Source of the DNA: Syntrophobacterales bacterium Delta_02
GTDB taxonomy: Bacteria; Desulfobacterota; Syntrophorhabdia; Syntrophorhabdales; Syntrophorhabdaceae
Direction: 5' to 3'
Assembly (NCBI GenBank): GCA_001603955.1
Contig: LVAA01000079.1
Location: 1 to 64,000 of the forward strand
DNA: 64,000 nt
Positions within the stretch are counted from its first letter, which is position 1; the number at the start of each line of letters is the position of its first letter. The translations under genes and the position numbers were made by a program. This document shows, one piece after another, positions 49,776 to 59,081 of the stretch. The notes under the pieces were generated by a model. The model did not search any database. It was not told the DNA's origin and worked only from the letters and a program-made list of their open reading frames with translations.

Positions 49776-50558
49776 GTGAACAGTACTGAACCGGTCATTA
49801 GAGTGGAAGGCCTCACCGTGGAATACGGCAGCAACACCGTCCTCAACGACGTCGGCTTTGAAGTGCAGCCGGGCGAGATATTCGTCATCGCGGGGGGAAG
49901 CGGGTGCGGGAAATCGACACTCCTCAGGCACGTCATCGGAATAGAGACACCGGCAAAGGGAAACATCTGGATCAACGGTACGGACACGTCGACGCTCGAT
50001 GACAACGATCTCAGGAAGCTTCACATGGGCATAGGGATGCTCTTCCAGTCGAGCGCTCTCTTCGGCTCCATGACGATAGGCGAGAACGTGGCCCTTCCGC
50101 TGACCGAATTCACCGGCCTGCCGATGAAGGATATAGAATCGATCGTGAAGATGAAGCTCGGCATGGTGGAACTCGCCGGGTATGACAACCACTACCCTTC
50201 CGAACTGTCAGGAGGCATGAAGAAACGCGCCGGGATAGCCAGGGCGATGGCCCTCGACCCCGCAATGCTCTTTCTCGACGAACCGTCGGCTGGCCTTGAT
50301 CCCGTCACATCAGCCGAACTCGACGTTCTGATAAGGAAGCTTAACGAAGGCACGGGTACAACCATGGTCATCGTCACCCACGAACTGGAGACGATCTTCA
50401 ATATATCTCACCGCATCATCATGCTCGACAGGGACGCAAAGGGCATTATCGCCGAAGGCGACCCACGCGCGCTGAGGACGGATTCCGATGACCCCCGGGT
50501 CACGGACTTCTTCAACCGGCGGGTAACGGAGAAAAAAAACGAAATGAATAAGGGATGA
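49776..50558 (+). CDS. mlaF: MlaF-family ABC ATPase
   Basis: IAGGSGCGKSTLLRHVIGIE; LSGGMKKRAGIARAMALDPAMLFLDEPSAGLDPVTSAELD. Confidence 0.95.
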   Translation: MNSTEPVIRVEGLTVEYGSNTVLNDVGFEVQPGEIFVIAGGSGCGKSTLLRHVIGIETPAKGNIWINGTDTSTLDDNDLRKLHMGIGMLFQSSALFGSMTIGENVALPLTEFTGLPMKDIESIVKMKLGMVELAGYDNHYPSELSGGMKKRAGIARAMALDPAMLFLDEPSAGLDPVTSAELDVLIRKLNEGTGTTMVIVTHELETIFNISHRIIMLDRDAKGIIAEGDPRALRTDSDDPRVTDFFNRRVTEKKNEMNKG

Positions 50559-50562
50559 GGAC

Positions 50563-51486
50563 ATGATAAAGAAGAAGACCTATTTTCTGGTAGGTTTTTT
50601 CGTGCTTGCCGGGGCCCTCATAGCGGTAGGGACCATCATCTGGCTCGGCGCCTCCCAGTACCTCCAGAAGGGCGAGCAGTTCGTCACCTATTTCGATGAA
50701 TCGGTTCAGGGACTCCAGGTGGACTCGAGCGTCAAGTACAGGGGCGTCGAGATCGGCATGGTGGAAAAGATCGGTGTCGCACCCGACTACCGCCTTATCG
50801 AGGTCGTCATGAAGATCAATTTCACCGGCGATGCGGCCAACGCGACCATAGCGAAGTTGAAGGCCGCGGGAATAACAGGCATAGTATACGTCGAGCTCGA
50901 CCACCGCAAGAAGGGAGATATCGCCAAGACACCACAGATCACCTTTGAACCCGATTACCCGGTCATCCCTTCCAACCCTTCGGAGATACAGGAGATCGTG
51001 TCGGGCGTCGACGACGTGGTGAAGAAAATGAAAGAGGTGGACTTCAAGGCCATATCCGACGAACTCGTGTCGACAACGAAAAGCATTAAGACGTTCTTCG
51101 CCGGACAGAAGATGACGCGGATCATCACGAACCTGGAGAAGATGACCGAGACCCTTTCCGATTCCGCGGAGAAGCTGGCGAAAATGGTGGGTGACGGAAG
51201 GGCCGACCAGATGGTGAGCGACGCGCGCGACACCGTGCGCGACGCCAGGGAGACAATAGCCAGGGTGAAGTCGGAGCTCGAGAAGATGAAGCTTGCCGAG
51301 ACGGCGGCCAGGACCACGAGGATGATCGAGGACCTCTCGCGCAGGTCAAAGACGATCACCATGGAGGTCCAGCTCACCGGCGAGAACCTGCGCAGGGCTT
51401 CGGAGAACCTGGACCAGCTGATCGAGCGGCTCAAGGCGGATCCGTCGGATATCCTGTTCAGCGATCCACCCCCGAAAAAGAGGTAA
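50563..51486 (+). CDS. mlaD: MlaD/MCE-domain protein
   Basis: N-terminal TM, VTYFDESVQGLQVDSSVKYRGVEIGMVEKIGV MCE motif, long helical C-terminus. Confidence 0.93.
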   Translation: MIKKKTYFLVGFFVLAGALIAVGTIIWLGASQYLQKGEQFVTYFDESVQGLQVDSSVKYRGVEIGMVEKIGVAPDYRLIEVVMKINFTGDAANATIAKLKAAGITGIVYVELDHRKKGDIAKTPQITFEPDYPVIPSNPSEIQEIVSGVDDVVKKMKEVDFKAISDELVSTTKSIKTFFAGQKMTRIITNLEKMTETLSDSAEKLAKMVGDGRADQMVSDARDTVRDARETIARVKSELEKMKLAETAARTTRMIEDLSRRSKTITMEVQLTGENLRRASENLDQLIERLKADPSDILFSDPPPKKR

Positions 51487-51489
51487 ACG

Positions 51490-52125
51490 ATGAAGAGATC
51501 ATTCACAAGAACAGCGGTGCTTTTTCCCTTGTCCCTGATATGCCTGGCGCTCATCGCGGGCTGTCTCGGGAGGACAAAACCGCCCTACATCATGGACCAG
51601 TACACCCTCGATTACGAACCCCCGGCCGTCGTCGCTCAGCAGCCCGTAGATGAACTCATCCGCGTGGAAAGGTTTGCCGTCGCGCCGGCGTTCAATTCGA
51701 ACTCCATGGTGATACGAAAAGGGCAGTACCGTTTCGACACATACACTTACAGCCGCTGGCGCGTCAATCCCGCGGACATGGTGACGGGCTTCGCCCTCAG
51801 GGACATCACCCGTGCCGGGATATTCAAGGGAACGTACTCCTGGTGTGATTCCGACCTCTCCCGGTACATCCTGGAGGGCTATATAGACGAGTTCTGCGAA
51901 TCCTCCGGCAAGGGGCTCCTGAGCGTTCGCGTCACCCTTGTGGACACGAAGGCAGAGAACCCCGTGGAACAGGTGGTCTTCCAGAGGCAATACACCCATT
52001 CCGCCCCTATGGATGACAGTTCCCCGGACGCTCTGGCGGCGGCGCTCAGCGCGGCCATGAAGGAAATCTCGCTGAAGCTCGTGGCCGACATAGGTGCCGC
52101 TCTCACGGAAGATACCGGAAAATGA
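51490..52125 (+). CDS. ABC-type transport auxiliary lipoprotein (PqiC/ABC_trans_aux-like)
   Basis: Lipobox LIAGCLG; YTLDYEPP...LIRVERFAVAPAFNSNSMVIRKGQYRFDTYTYSRWRVNPADMV. Confidence 0.85.
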   Translation: MKRSFTRTAVLFPLSLICLALIAGCLGRTKPPYIMDQYTLDYEPPAVVAQQPVDELIRVERFAVAPAFNSNSMVIRKGQYRFDTYTYSRWRVNPADMVTGFALRDITRAGIFKGTYSWCDSDLSRYILEGYIDEFCESSGKGLLSVRVTLVDTKAENPVEQVVFQRQYTHSAPMDDSSPDALAAALSAAMKEISLKLVADIGAALTEDTGK

Positions 52126-52349
52126 CAAAGGTGTACGGAGGGTGTTCCGGCTTCGATATCTCGATGGAGAGTTCCCGCTGTATCCACGTCCCCACCGACA
52201 GGGACCTTTGTCTTGGGAGGATCTCCGAATGCCGCTTCATCTCGCGCCGCGACGCCTGTCCGGAAGCCGGCGGAATTACTTTTTGTTTGACTTTTCCCGC
52301 GGTGAGAGAATATCTTAAAATCAGTAATAGGGACGAGTCAGGTCCTTAG
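52122..52349 (+). CDS. Small cysteine-rich protein (75 aa, six Cys), translationally coupled to the upstream lipoprotein gene
   Basis: ATGA overlap with the upstream stop; MTKVYGGCSGFDISMESSRCIHVPTDRDLCLGRISECRFISRRDACPEAGGITFCLT... Confidence 0.5.
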   Translation: MTKVYGGCSGFDISMESSRCIHVPTDRDLCLGRISECRFISRRDACPEAGGITFCLTFPAVREYLKISNRDESGP

Positions 52350-52364
52350 TGCAAGGCTTGGTGA

Positions 52365-53099
52365 ATGACCCGTAAAGACCCCCTCGTTGACCTGCTTATC
52401 CATGATCTCACCGGTCCCTTGTCGATCGTATTGACGAGCATCAACAACCTTCTGAGCAAGGAAGATAAGTGCGAACCCTACAATGAGTATCAGCGGGACA
52501 CCTTGAAAAGGGCACAGCGCAACGCCGAAAAGGCAAAGGCCCTTCTGCTCGAGATCATCGAGGTCTACCGTTCGGAAGAAGGCCTTTTCAGAAAGGACCG
52601 CTTCCTCATCTCCGACATCCTCAGGGAGGCACTCGTCGATGCGGTCGAGGTCGCGGCCCCCGCCATCGGGGAGGAACTGACACGGGCCGACGCCTCTTCC
52701 TACGCTGACACCCTCAGGCGCAACGGCATCCTCATCGAGGTGGGGGGCAGATACGAAAGCACCCCTTTCACCCACGACCCCAAGAAGATACGCCAGATCC
52801 TGAGGAACCTCATCTCCAATGCCCTCAAGTACCGGAAAAGGACGATGAAGCTTACCATAACGGGCGACCTCGACCTCGTAGTAGCCGTCGAGGACGATGG
52901 TGAAGGCATCCCCCGGGAGAAACAGGACTATATATTCAAACGTTTCTTCAACCTGAACAGGAATAAGGACGGGCCCGAGGGATTGGGGTTCGGCCTTTCC
53001 TGTGTGAAGAACCTTGTCGAGAAGATGAGGGGGGAGATATCACTGAAGAGCGGAGAGGGCACGGGTTCATGCTTCACCGTGCGCATACCTCCCCTGTGA
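52365..53099 (+). CDS. Sensor histidine kinase (soluble, HisKA-HATPase)
   Basis: LLIHDLTGPLSIVLTSINNLL; ILRNLISNALKYRKR; VEDDGEGIPREKQDYIFKRFFNLNRNKDGPEGLGFGLSCVKNLVEKMRG. Confidence 0.92.
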   Translation: MTRKDPLVDLLIHDLTGPLSIVLTSINNLLSKEDKCEPYNEYQRDTLKRAQRNAEKAKALLLEIIEVYRSEEGLFRKDRFLISDILREALVDAVEVAAPAIGEELTRADASSYADTLRRNGILIEVGGRYESTPFTHDPKKIRQILRNLISNALKYRKRTMKLTITGDLDLVVAVEDDGEGIPREKQDYIFKRFFNLNRNKDGPEGLGFGLSCVKNLVEKMRGEISLKSGEGTGSCFTVRIPPL

Positions 53100-53129
53100 T
53101 GTCGAAACCAAAAATAAAAGGAGGTAATA

Positions 53130-53618
53130 ATGGCAGAATCGATTCTTGACGCAAAAAAGATACTGGCAGTCGATGACGAACCCGATGTTCTCAAGGTTCT
53201 CGAAGAAGAGATCATGGACGCCTGCCCGAAGTGCAGTTTAGATACGGCGACAAGTTTCGAAGCCGCATCAGCGCTTCTCGACTCGAAGGGCTATGATATC
53301 GTCATTCTCGACATCATGGGCGTACGCGGCTTCGACCTCCTTGACATTGCCGTGAAGAAGAACCTCAAGGTCGTTATGCTCACGGCCCACGCCCTAAGTC
53401 CCGAGGCCCTCAAGAAGTCTTACGAGTTGAAGGCGCGCGCGTACCTGCCGAAAGACAAGCTCGGCGAGATAGTCCCCTTCCTCGAAGACGTCCTCAACAC
53501 CGATTTCCACTCCGGCTGGACCCGCCTGTTCGAAAAGCTCCAGAACTTCTTCATTGAAAGGTTTGAAGCAGACTGGGAAAAGAAGGCGGGACTCTTCTGG
53601 AAGGATTGGACGAAGTAA
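53130..53618 (+). CDS. Response regulator receiver protein
   Basis: KKILAVDDEPDVLKVLEEEI; YDIVILDIMGVRGFDLLD; MLTAHALSPEALKKSYELKARAYLPKDKL. Confidence 0.9.
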   Translation: MAESILDAKKILAVDDEPDVLKVLEEEIMDACPKCSLDTATSFEAASALLDSKGYDIVILDIMGVRGFDLLDIAVKKNLKVVMLTAHALSPEALKKSYELKARAYLPKDKLGEIVPFLEDVLNTDFHSGWTRLFEKLQNFFIERFEADWEKKAGLFWKDWTK

Positions 53619-53629
53619 AGAAGATTCAA

Positions 53630-53677
53630 GCAGGAAAAGAAAAAGCGGGCCGCAAGCCCGCTTTTTCTTTTCCTGCC
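53630..53677 (+). terminator. Strong bidirectional rho-independent terminator
   Basis: GCAGGAAAAGAAAAAGCGGGC-CGCAA-GCCCGCTTTTTCTTTTCCTGC: ~21-bp perfect stem with A/T tracts on both sides. Confidence 0.93.
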
Positions 53678-53680
53678 GGT

Positions 53681-53802
53681 GATAGGTGCCGGGTAATGGG
53701 TTATAAGTCGACGAAGCAAACCCTCGGAGCCCGATATGTGATGTACCGTTCCACCCATTACCTATTACCTATTGCCTATCACCCATTACCTATTACCTCC
53801 AT
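53681..53802. repeat. Inverted short-period repeat, unit ~ACCTATT (7 bp)
   Basis: GATAGGTGCCGGGTAATGGGTTATAAG ... ACCCATTACCTATTACCTATTGCCTATCACCCATTACCTATTACCT. Confidence 0.75.
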
Positions 53803-53883
53803 TTGATTTGTCCCTCCGTTTGAGGTACATTAAACACGATAAAAATCACGGGTAAAGAGATTTCCGTTCTTTTTGGAGGATAG

Positions 53884-54867
53884 ATGAAGCGGATCTTCAG
53901 CGGGATACAGCCAACGGGCGAGATACATCTCGGCAATTATGTCGGCGCCATCAGGAACTGGGCGTACCTTCAGGACGACTATGACTGCATCTTCTGTGTC
54001 GTCGATTACCACGCCATAACGATCGAGTACCCCGTGGAGGAGATGAAGAAACGCACTCTTGATACGGCCATCATTCTCCTTGCCTGCGGGCTCACGCCCG
54101 AGAGATCGAAGATCTTCGTCCAGTCCCATGTCCGGGAGCACACCGAACTGGCCTGGATATTCAATACCGTCACCCCCATAGGCGAGGTTGAACGGATGAC
54201 GCAGTTCAAGGACAAGGCCAGGCAGCACCGGGCGAACATCAACATGGGGCTCATGGACTATCCCGTGCTCCAGGCGGCCGACATCCTGCTTTACAAGGCG
54301 GGTTATGTTCCCGTGGGAGAAGACCAGGTACAGCATATAGAACTCTGCCGCGAGGTGGCGCGGAAATTCAACGCACGTTTCACACCCATATTCCCCGAAC
54401 CCGAGGAACTGCTGTCGATGGCCCCGAGAATTCTCGGCGTGGACGGCCAGTCGAAGATGTCGAAGAGCCTGGGTAATTACATCGGCATACTGGAAGAGGA
54501 CGAGGTAGTGTGGGAAAAGCTCCGCACGGCTGTGACGGACGTGAACCGCGTGCGCAGAAAGGACCCGGGCAACCCGGAGGTGTGCAACATCTACACCATC
54601 CACCGCGCCTTCTCCGATAATGCCATGCTTATCGAGATCGACAAGGGCTGTACGTCGGCGGGCATCGGGTGTATCGACTGCAAGAAGATGCTTTTCGAGA
54701 ACGTGAAGAGGGAACTGACACCCGTGCGTGAGAAGGCGCGCGAGCTCGAGAACAACATGGACTATGTCGTCGACGTCCTCGAGAAGGGAGCCGCCGCCTG
54801 CAGGGAGATCGCCGACACCACGATGGAAGAGGTCCGCGCGACCATGGGTCTGTACGCCCCCCGGTAG
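53884..54867 (+). CDS. trpS: Tryptophanyl-tRNA synthetase
   Basis: IFSGIQPTGEIHLGNYVGAIRNW (HIGH-like); VDGQSKMSKSLGNYIGI (KMSKS). Confidence 0.97.
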   Translation: MKRIFSGIQPTGEIHLGNYVGAIRNWAYLQDDYDCIFCVVDYHAITIEYPVEEMKKRTLDTAIILLACGLTPERSKIFVQSHVREHTELAWIFNTVTPIGEVERMTQFKDKARQHRANINMGLMDYPVLQAADILLYKAGYVPVGEDQVQHIELCREVARKFNARFTPIFPEPEELLSMAPRILGVDGQSKMSKSLGNYIGILEEDEVVWEKLRTAVTDVNRVRRKDPGNPEVCNIYTIHRAFSDNAMLIEIDKGCTSAGIGCIDCKKMLFENVKRELTPVREKARELENNMDYVVDVLEKGAAACREIADTTMEEVRATMGLYAPR

Positions 54868-54935
54868 GGCTTTTTCCAGCCCTCCCTCCCTGACGGGTTG
54901 ACATTTTGCTTCCATGCCTTTAATATAGAGGAAGC

Positions 54936-55214
54936 ATGGTAGAGAATCCCGTAAAGAGATACGGATTTATAGTCTTTCTCTCAACCATTTTCTTTCACCT
55001 TATTCTCATGGACGGTGGAATATACGACCTTTTGAAGGTCAAAGTGAAAACGAGGACAGCCAGACTGGCGATCATGCAGATGGAAGATGAGAACGCGGCG
55101 CTGTCAAGAGAGCTTCGCAGGATACGCGAGGACGACCGGTACCTGGAAGAGATGGTCAGAAAGAAATATGGTCTTGTTAGAGAAGGGGAAAAGGTGTACA
55201 GGATTGAACAATGA
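54936..55214 (+). CDS. Septum formation initiator family protein (FtsB/DivIC-like)
   Basis: N-terminal TM, coiled coil, VRKKYGLVREGEKVYRIE. Confidence 0.85.
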   Translation: MVENPVKRYGFIVFLSTIFFHLILMDGGIYDLLKVKVKTRTARLAIMQMEDENAALSRELRRIREDDRYLEEMVRKKYGLVREGEKVYRIEQ

Positions 55215-56086
55215 AATACGAAGGAACTATCTACAGGCCGCCGAGCGAGGCGGACAGTCTCATCCTCCAGGTCACCATCGGCTGCTCCCATAACAAATGC
55301 ACCTTCTGCGGCTCCTTTAAAGAAAAGAAATTCCGTGTACGCTCCTTTGAGGAGATAGCCGAGGATGTGAACGAGGCAAAGCAGTACGCGCGCTACATCA
55401 GGAAGGTCTTCCTCGCCGACGGCGACGCGCTGATCATTCCCCAGAAAAGGCTCTTGCCTATCGTGCAGCTCGTCAGGGACGCCTTTCCGAAGATGGAGCG
55501 CATAGGCATTTACGGAAACACGAAATCGATCCTGAAGAAATCCGTCGAAGACCTGAAGGCGCTGAAGGAACTCGGGGTCGGGATCATTTACCTCGGCGTG
55601 GAGTCGGGAGACCAGGTAGTCCTCGACAGGGTCTGCAAGGGAACCACCCTCGACAAAACGGCCGAGGCGGCGAAGAGGGTTAAGGATGCGGGCATCCTTC
55701 TCTCCGTGACCGTCCTGTTGGGGCTCGGCGGGGCGGAGCGAAGCAGGATACACGCGGAGGAGACAGGAAAGTTCCTGAGCAGGATCCAGCCCGACTACGC
55801 GGGGGCCCTGAGCGTCATCGTCGTGCCCGGAACGGTGCTCGCCGACCAGATAAAAAGTGGCGAGTTCGTCGTCCCCGATCCCTACATGCTTCTCGAAGAG
55901 CTCTATGTCATGATCGAGAACACGAACGTGGAACACACCTATTTCGCGTCGAACCACGCGTCGAACTATCTTCCCGTCAAGGCCTGGCTCCCCGAGGAAA
56001 AAGAAAAGACACTCAAGGCCATACGGCACGTCCTTGCCGAGCGCGACCCTTCGATGCTCAGGCCCGAGTTTATGAGGGCCCTGTGA
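55211..56086 (+). CDS. Radical SAM protein (CX4CX2C cluster motif)
   Basis: LQVTIGCSHNKCTFCGSFKEKKFRVRSFEEI; IYLGVESGDQVVLDRVCKGTT. Confidence 0.9.
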   Translation: MKYEGTIYRPPSEADSLILQVTIGCSHNKCTFCGSFKEKKFRVRSFEEIAEDVNEAKQYARYIRKVFLADGDALIIPQKRLLPIVQLVRDAFPKMERIGIYGNTKSILKKSVEDLKALKELGVGIIYLGVESGDQVVLDRVCKGTTLDKTAEAAKRVKDAGILLSVTVLLGLGGAERSRIHAEETGKFLSRIQPDYAGALSVIVVPGTVLADQIKSGEFVVPDPYMLLEELYVMIENTNVEHTYFASNHASNYLPVKAWLPEEKEKTLKAIRHVLAERDPSMLRPEFMRAL

Positions 56087-56529
56087 CCATGGCGGGGCAG
56101 GCGAAGGACCACTCAAGGGACGACGGGGGGTTCATCGATGTGCCGGTGCGCGTCCGCTACGCCGACACCGACAGGATGGGCATCGTCTACTACGGCAACT
56201 ACCCTGCCTTCTTCGAGATGGGACGAAGCGAATTCATGCGCCAGAAAGGATACCCTTACCGGGACCTGGAGACCCAGGGATATCACTTCGTCGTCGTCGG
56301 CCTCGAGGCCAAGTACTACAATTCGGCAACCTACGACGATGTCCTCATCGTGAAGACCCGTGTGACGGAACTCAAATCCCGGGGCATCACCTTCCATTAC
56401 GTGGTGACGAGGGACGGAACCCTGGTCGTCGAGGGATCGACAAGGCATATCTGTGTGAACACGGACAAAAAACCCGTCACAATACCACAGAAACTCATAG
56501 AAATCTTCCGAGATGGCACAGCCGGGTAG
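56083..56529 (+). CDS. Acyl-CoA thioesterase, YbgC/4-hydroxybenzoyl-CoA thioesterase family
   Basis: VRVRYADTDRMGIVYYGNYPAFFEMGRSEFMRQKGYPY hotdog motif. Confidence 0.93.
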   Translation: MTMAGQAKDHSRDDGGFIDVPVRVRYADTDRMGIVYYGNYPAFFEMGRSEFMRQKGYPYRDLETQGYHFVVVGLEAKYYNSATYDDVLIVKTRVTELKSRGITFHYVVTRDGTLVVEGSTRHICVNTDKKPVTIPQKLIEIFRDGTAG

Positions 56530-57574
56530 CATTCTAGTCATCCGGCTGAGCTCCCTCGGCGATGTCCTGATGAGCGTGCCGGCGGTGAGGGCCTTGAGAC
56601 AACGCTTTCCCGGGGCGCACATCTCATGGCTCGCCGAAGGTTCAGTCACGGGGATCCTCTCGCATCAGGATTTCATCGACGAGGTCATCTTCTTTCCCCG
56701 TGCAGCCCTGACAAAACACCTCAAGGTGGGACATCTCTCAACGGAGACCTATATTGTCCGTGATTTCCTGAAAAATCTCCGCAGGCGGGAATACGACTGC
56801 ATCCTGGACCTCCACGGCATCGCGAAGAGCGTCGCCCTCATGATGCTGGCCCGGGGAAAAAGACGGATAGGCTTCGGCAAAACCTTCGCCAAGGACATGA
56901 GCCATCTTTTCTACGGCGAAAAGGTGGAGGGGACGGAAAAGAGGATACACAAGGTGGAGCGTAACATGCTTGCCGCACGTTATCTCGGATGCGCCGACCC
57001 CACCGGGAATGCCCCCCTTCTCGTGGACGACAGCGCCCGTGCATATATAGACGATTTCCTGAGATCACACGATATCACTCCCCCCGTCATAGCCGTGAAC
57101 CCCTTTGCCAGCAGGGATTCCGCCTTCAAGAGATGGCCTCTCGAACGCTATGCCGACCTTATCGGGATGATACGGCGGGAACGCATGGGCAGCGTCATAA
57201 TAATCTGGGGGCCGGGTGAGCGCGAAGAGGCCCAGAGGCTCGCCGCGATGGTGGGGGACGGGGCCCGGCTTGCCTGCCAGACGGACATCGCACAGCTCTA
57301 CGCCCTTTTAGCGCAGAGCGCCGTTTACATAGGGGGCGATACGGGAACGACCCATCTCGCGTCCGCCGCGGGTGTCCCCGTCCTGTGCCTCTTCGGCCCT
57401 ACCGACTTCATCGTCAATCGCCCTTACTCGAAAAACAGCGTCATCATACGGAAGGATGTCTCCTGCAGCCCTTGCAAGAAAAAGGATTGCAGGACCCGGG
57501 AATGCCTCATGACCATATCTCCCGAGGAGGTCTTCGCGGCGCTCAGAAAGATCCCTTTCAAGGAAAGGGCCTGA
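56513..57574 (+). CDS. Glycosyltransferase family 9 (LPS heptosyltransferase)
   Basis: ILVIRLSSLGDVLMSVPAVRALRQRFPGAHISWLAEG; YIGGDTGTTHLASAAGVPVLCLFGPTDFIVNRPY. Confidence 0.93.
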   Translation: MAQPGSILVIRLSSLGDVLMSVPAVRALRQRFPGAHISWLAEGSVTGILSHQDFIDEVIFFPRAALTKHLKVGHLSTETYIVRDFLKNLRRREYDCILDLHGIAKSVALMMLARGKRRIGFGKTFAKDMSHLFYGEKVEGTEKRIHKVERNMLAARYLGCADPTGNAPLLVDDSARAYIDDFLRSHDITPPVIAVNPFASRDSAFKRWPLERYADLIGMIRRERMGSVIIIWGPGEREEAQRLAAMVGDGARLACQTDIAQLYALLAQSAVYIGGDTGTTHLASAAGVPVLCLFGPTDFIVNRPYSKNSVIIRKDVSCSPCKKKDCRTRECLMTISPEEVFAALRKIPFKERA

Positions 57575-57578
57575 GGAC

Positions 57579-59081
57579 ATGCGGGCTCTCTTCATCTATC
57601 CCAACATCAACACTCAGGTCGGGTTCAATTACGGCATCTCCTATATCTCGGGTTTCCTCAGATCGAGGGGCATAGAGACAATGCTCCTCAACATCAACGA
57701 GAAACTCGGTTATCCCCTCGACCTGCAAAGGATCAGGAACGACGTCCTCGGCTTCAAGCCCGACATCATCGGCTTCTCCGTCCTCACCAACCAGTACAAG
57801 TACGCCCTCGATATAGCCCGGGATATCAAGACCTATTCCGATGTACCCGTCCTCTTCGGCGGCATCCATGTGACAATGGATCCCGTGGAAACGCTCATGC
57901 GCGACGAGGTCGATCTTATATGCGTCGGTGAAGGAGAAGAAGCCATCGCAGAACTGGTCGAGAAGGGCGACCCCCGGGGCATCGCGAACATAGGCCGAAA
58001 GGAGGGAGGGAAGCCTGTCATAGAGCCCCTGCGTCCCTACGAGGACGTAGCGAACCTTCCCTTCAAGGACTACGAGATCTTCGACTTCCAGAGGCTGATA
58101 GACGCGAAGGACGGCTGGGTGGGACTCACCGCGTCACGGGGCTGTCCGTTCCGGTGCACCTATTGTCTCAATCACAAGATCATAGAGGTCTACAAGGGAA
58201 GCGGCCACCTCCCGCGGGGCTACATCAGGAGGCACACCGTGAACCAGATGATCTCCGAGATCGAATACCTCCTCGACCGCTATTCCGGGATAAAGATGTT
58301 CATCTTCGACGATGACATATTCACCTTCGACAAGGCCTGGTTGAGGGAGTTCACCGAACGCTACAGGTCGGTCACGGACGTAAGCTTCGTCTGTAATGCC
58401 CACGCCCGTATCTTCGACGACGAAACGGCCGGGCTCTTGAAGGGTGCGGGATGCCGCATCGTCAAGTTCGGCCTTGAAAGCGGCAGCGACCGGATACGCC
58501 GGAAGGTCCTCAGCCGCTACATGACAAATAAACACATCGAGGACGCCTTCGCCGTCGCCCACAGGCACGGGCTTCACACGTCGGCCTTCGTGATGCTCGG
58601 TCTTCCCTACGAGACGATCGGGGACATCAGGCAAACCATCGATCTGATTGCCGCCATCAAGCCCGGACGTTTCCGCTGGTCCCTCTTCTTTCCCTTCGTC
58701 GGAACAAAAGCATACAACATTGCCCTTTCCTCGGGACAGGTCGACCTCAAAGAGATGGGGAGGCTCGATAACTTCACTGACGAGACCTGCATGAGGCTCG
58801 GTCCCGATGTGGACCTTTACTGCGACAAGGTCAAGACAGTCCTGTGCGCCTTTGTCAACGCGCGCTCTGGCCTCGAACACACCGAAGGCTTCCGGAGCCT
58901 CGCCGAAGAGATCGAGAACATGGACGAGAAGACGTGGCGCGAAAAGAAGGCAAGCATCCTCGACAGGGTGGAAGAGCTCAACCAGGAAATGGAAAAATCG
59001 GGCGGACTCCATTATACTGTGAGATACAATCCTTTTATGGGCGTGCGAAGTGACTGGAAAGACGATAGTATATTTGCCTAA
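57579..59081 (+). CDS. B12-binding-domain radical SAM protein
   Basis: N-terminal B12-binding-like region (KPDIIGFSVLTNQYKYALDIARDIKTYSDVPVLFGGIHVTMDPVETL); GLTASRGCPFRCTYCLNHKI. Confidence 0.93.
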   Translation: MRALFIYPNINTQVGFNYGISYISGFLRSRGIETMLLNINEKLGYPLDLQRIRNDVLGFKPDIIGFSVLTNQYKYALDIARDIKTYSDVPVLFGGIHVTMDPVETLMRDEVDLICVGEGEEAIAELVEKGDPRGIANIGRKEGGKPVIEPLRPYEDVANLPFKDYEIFDFQRLIDAKDGWVGLTASRGCPFRCTYCLNHKIIEVYKGSGHLPRGYIRRHTVNQMISEIEYLLDRYSGIKMFIFDDDIFTFDKAWLREFTERYRSVTDVSFVCNAHARIFDDETAGLLKGAGCRIVKFGLESGSDRIRRKVLSRYMTNKHIEDAFAVAHRHGLHTSAFVMLGLPYETIGDIRQTIDLIAAIKPGRFRWSLFFPFVGTKAYNIALSSGQVDLKEMGRLDNFTDETCMRLGPDVDLYCDKVKTVLCAFVNARSGLEHTEGFRSLAEEIENMDEKTWREKKASILDRVEELNQEMEKSGGLHYTVRYNPFMGVRSDWKDDSIFA

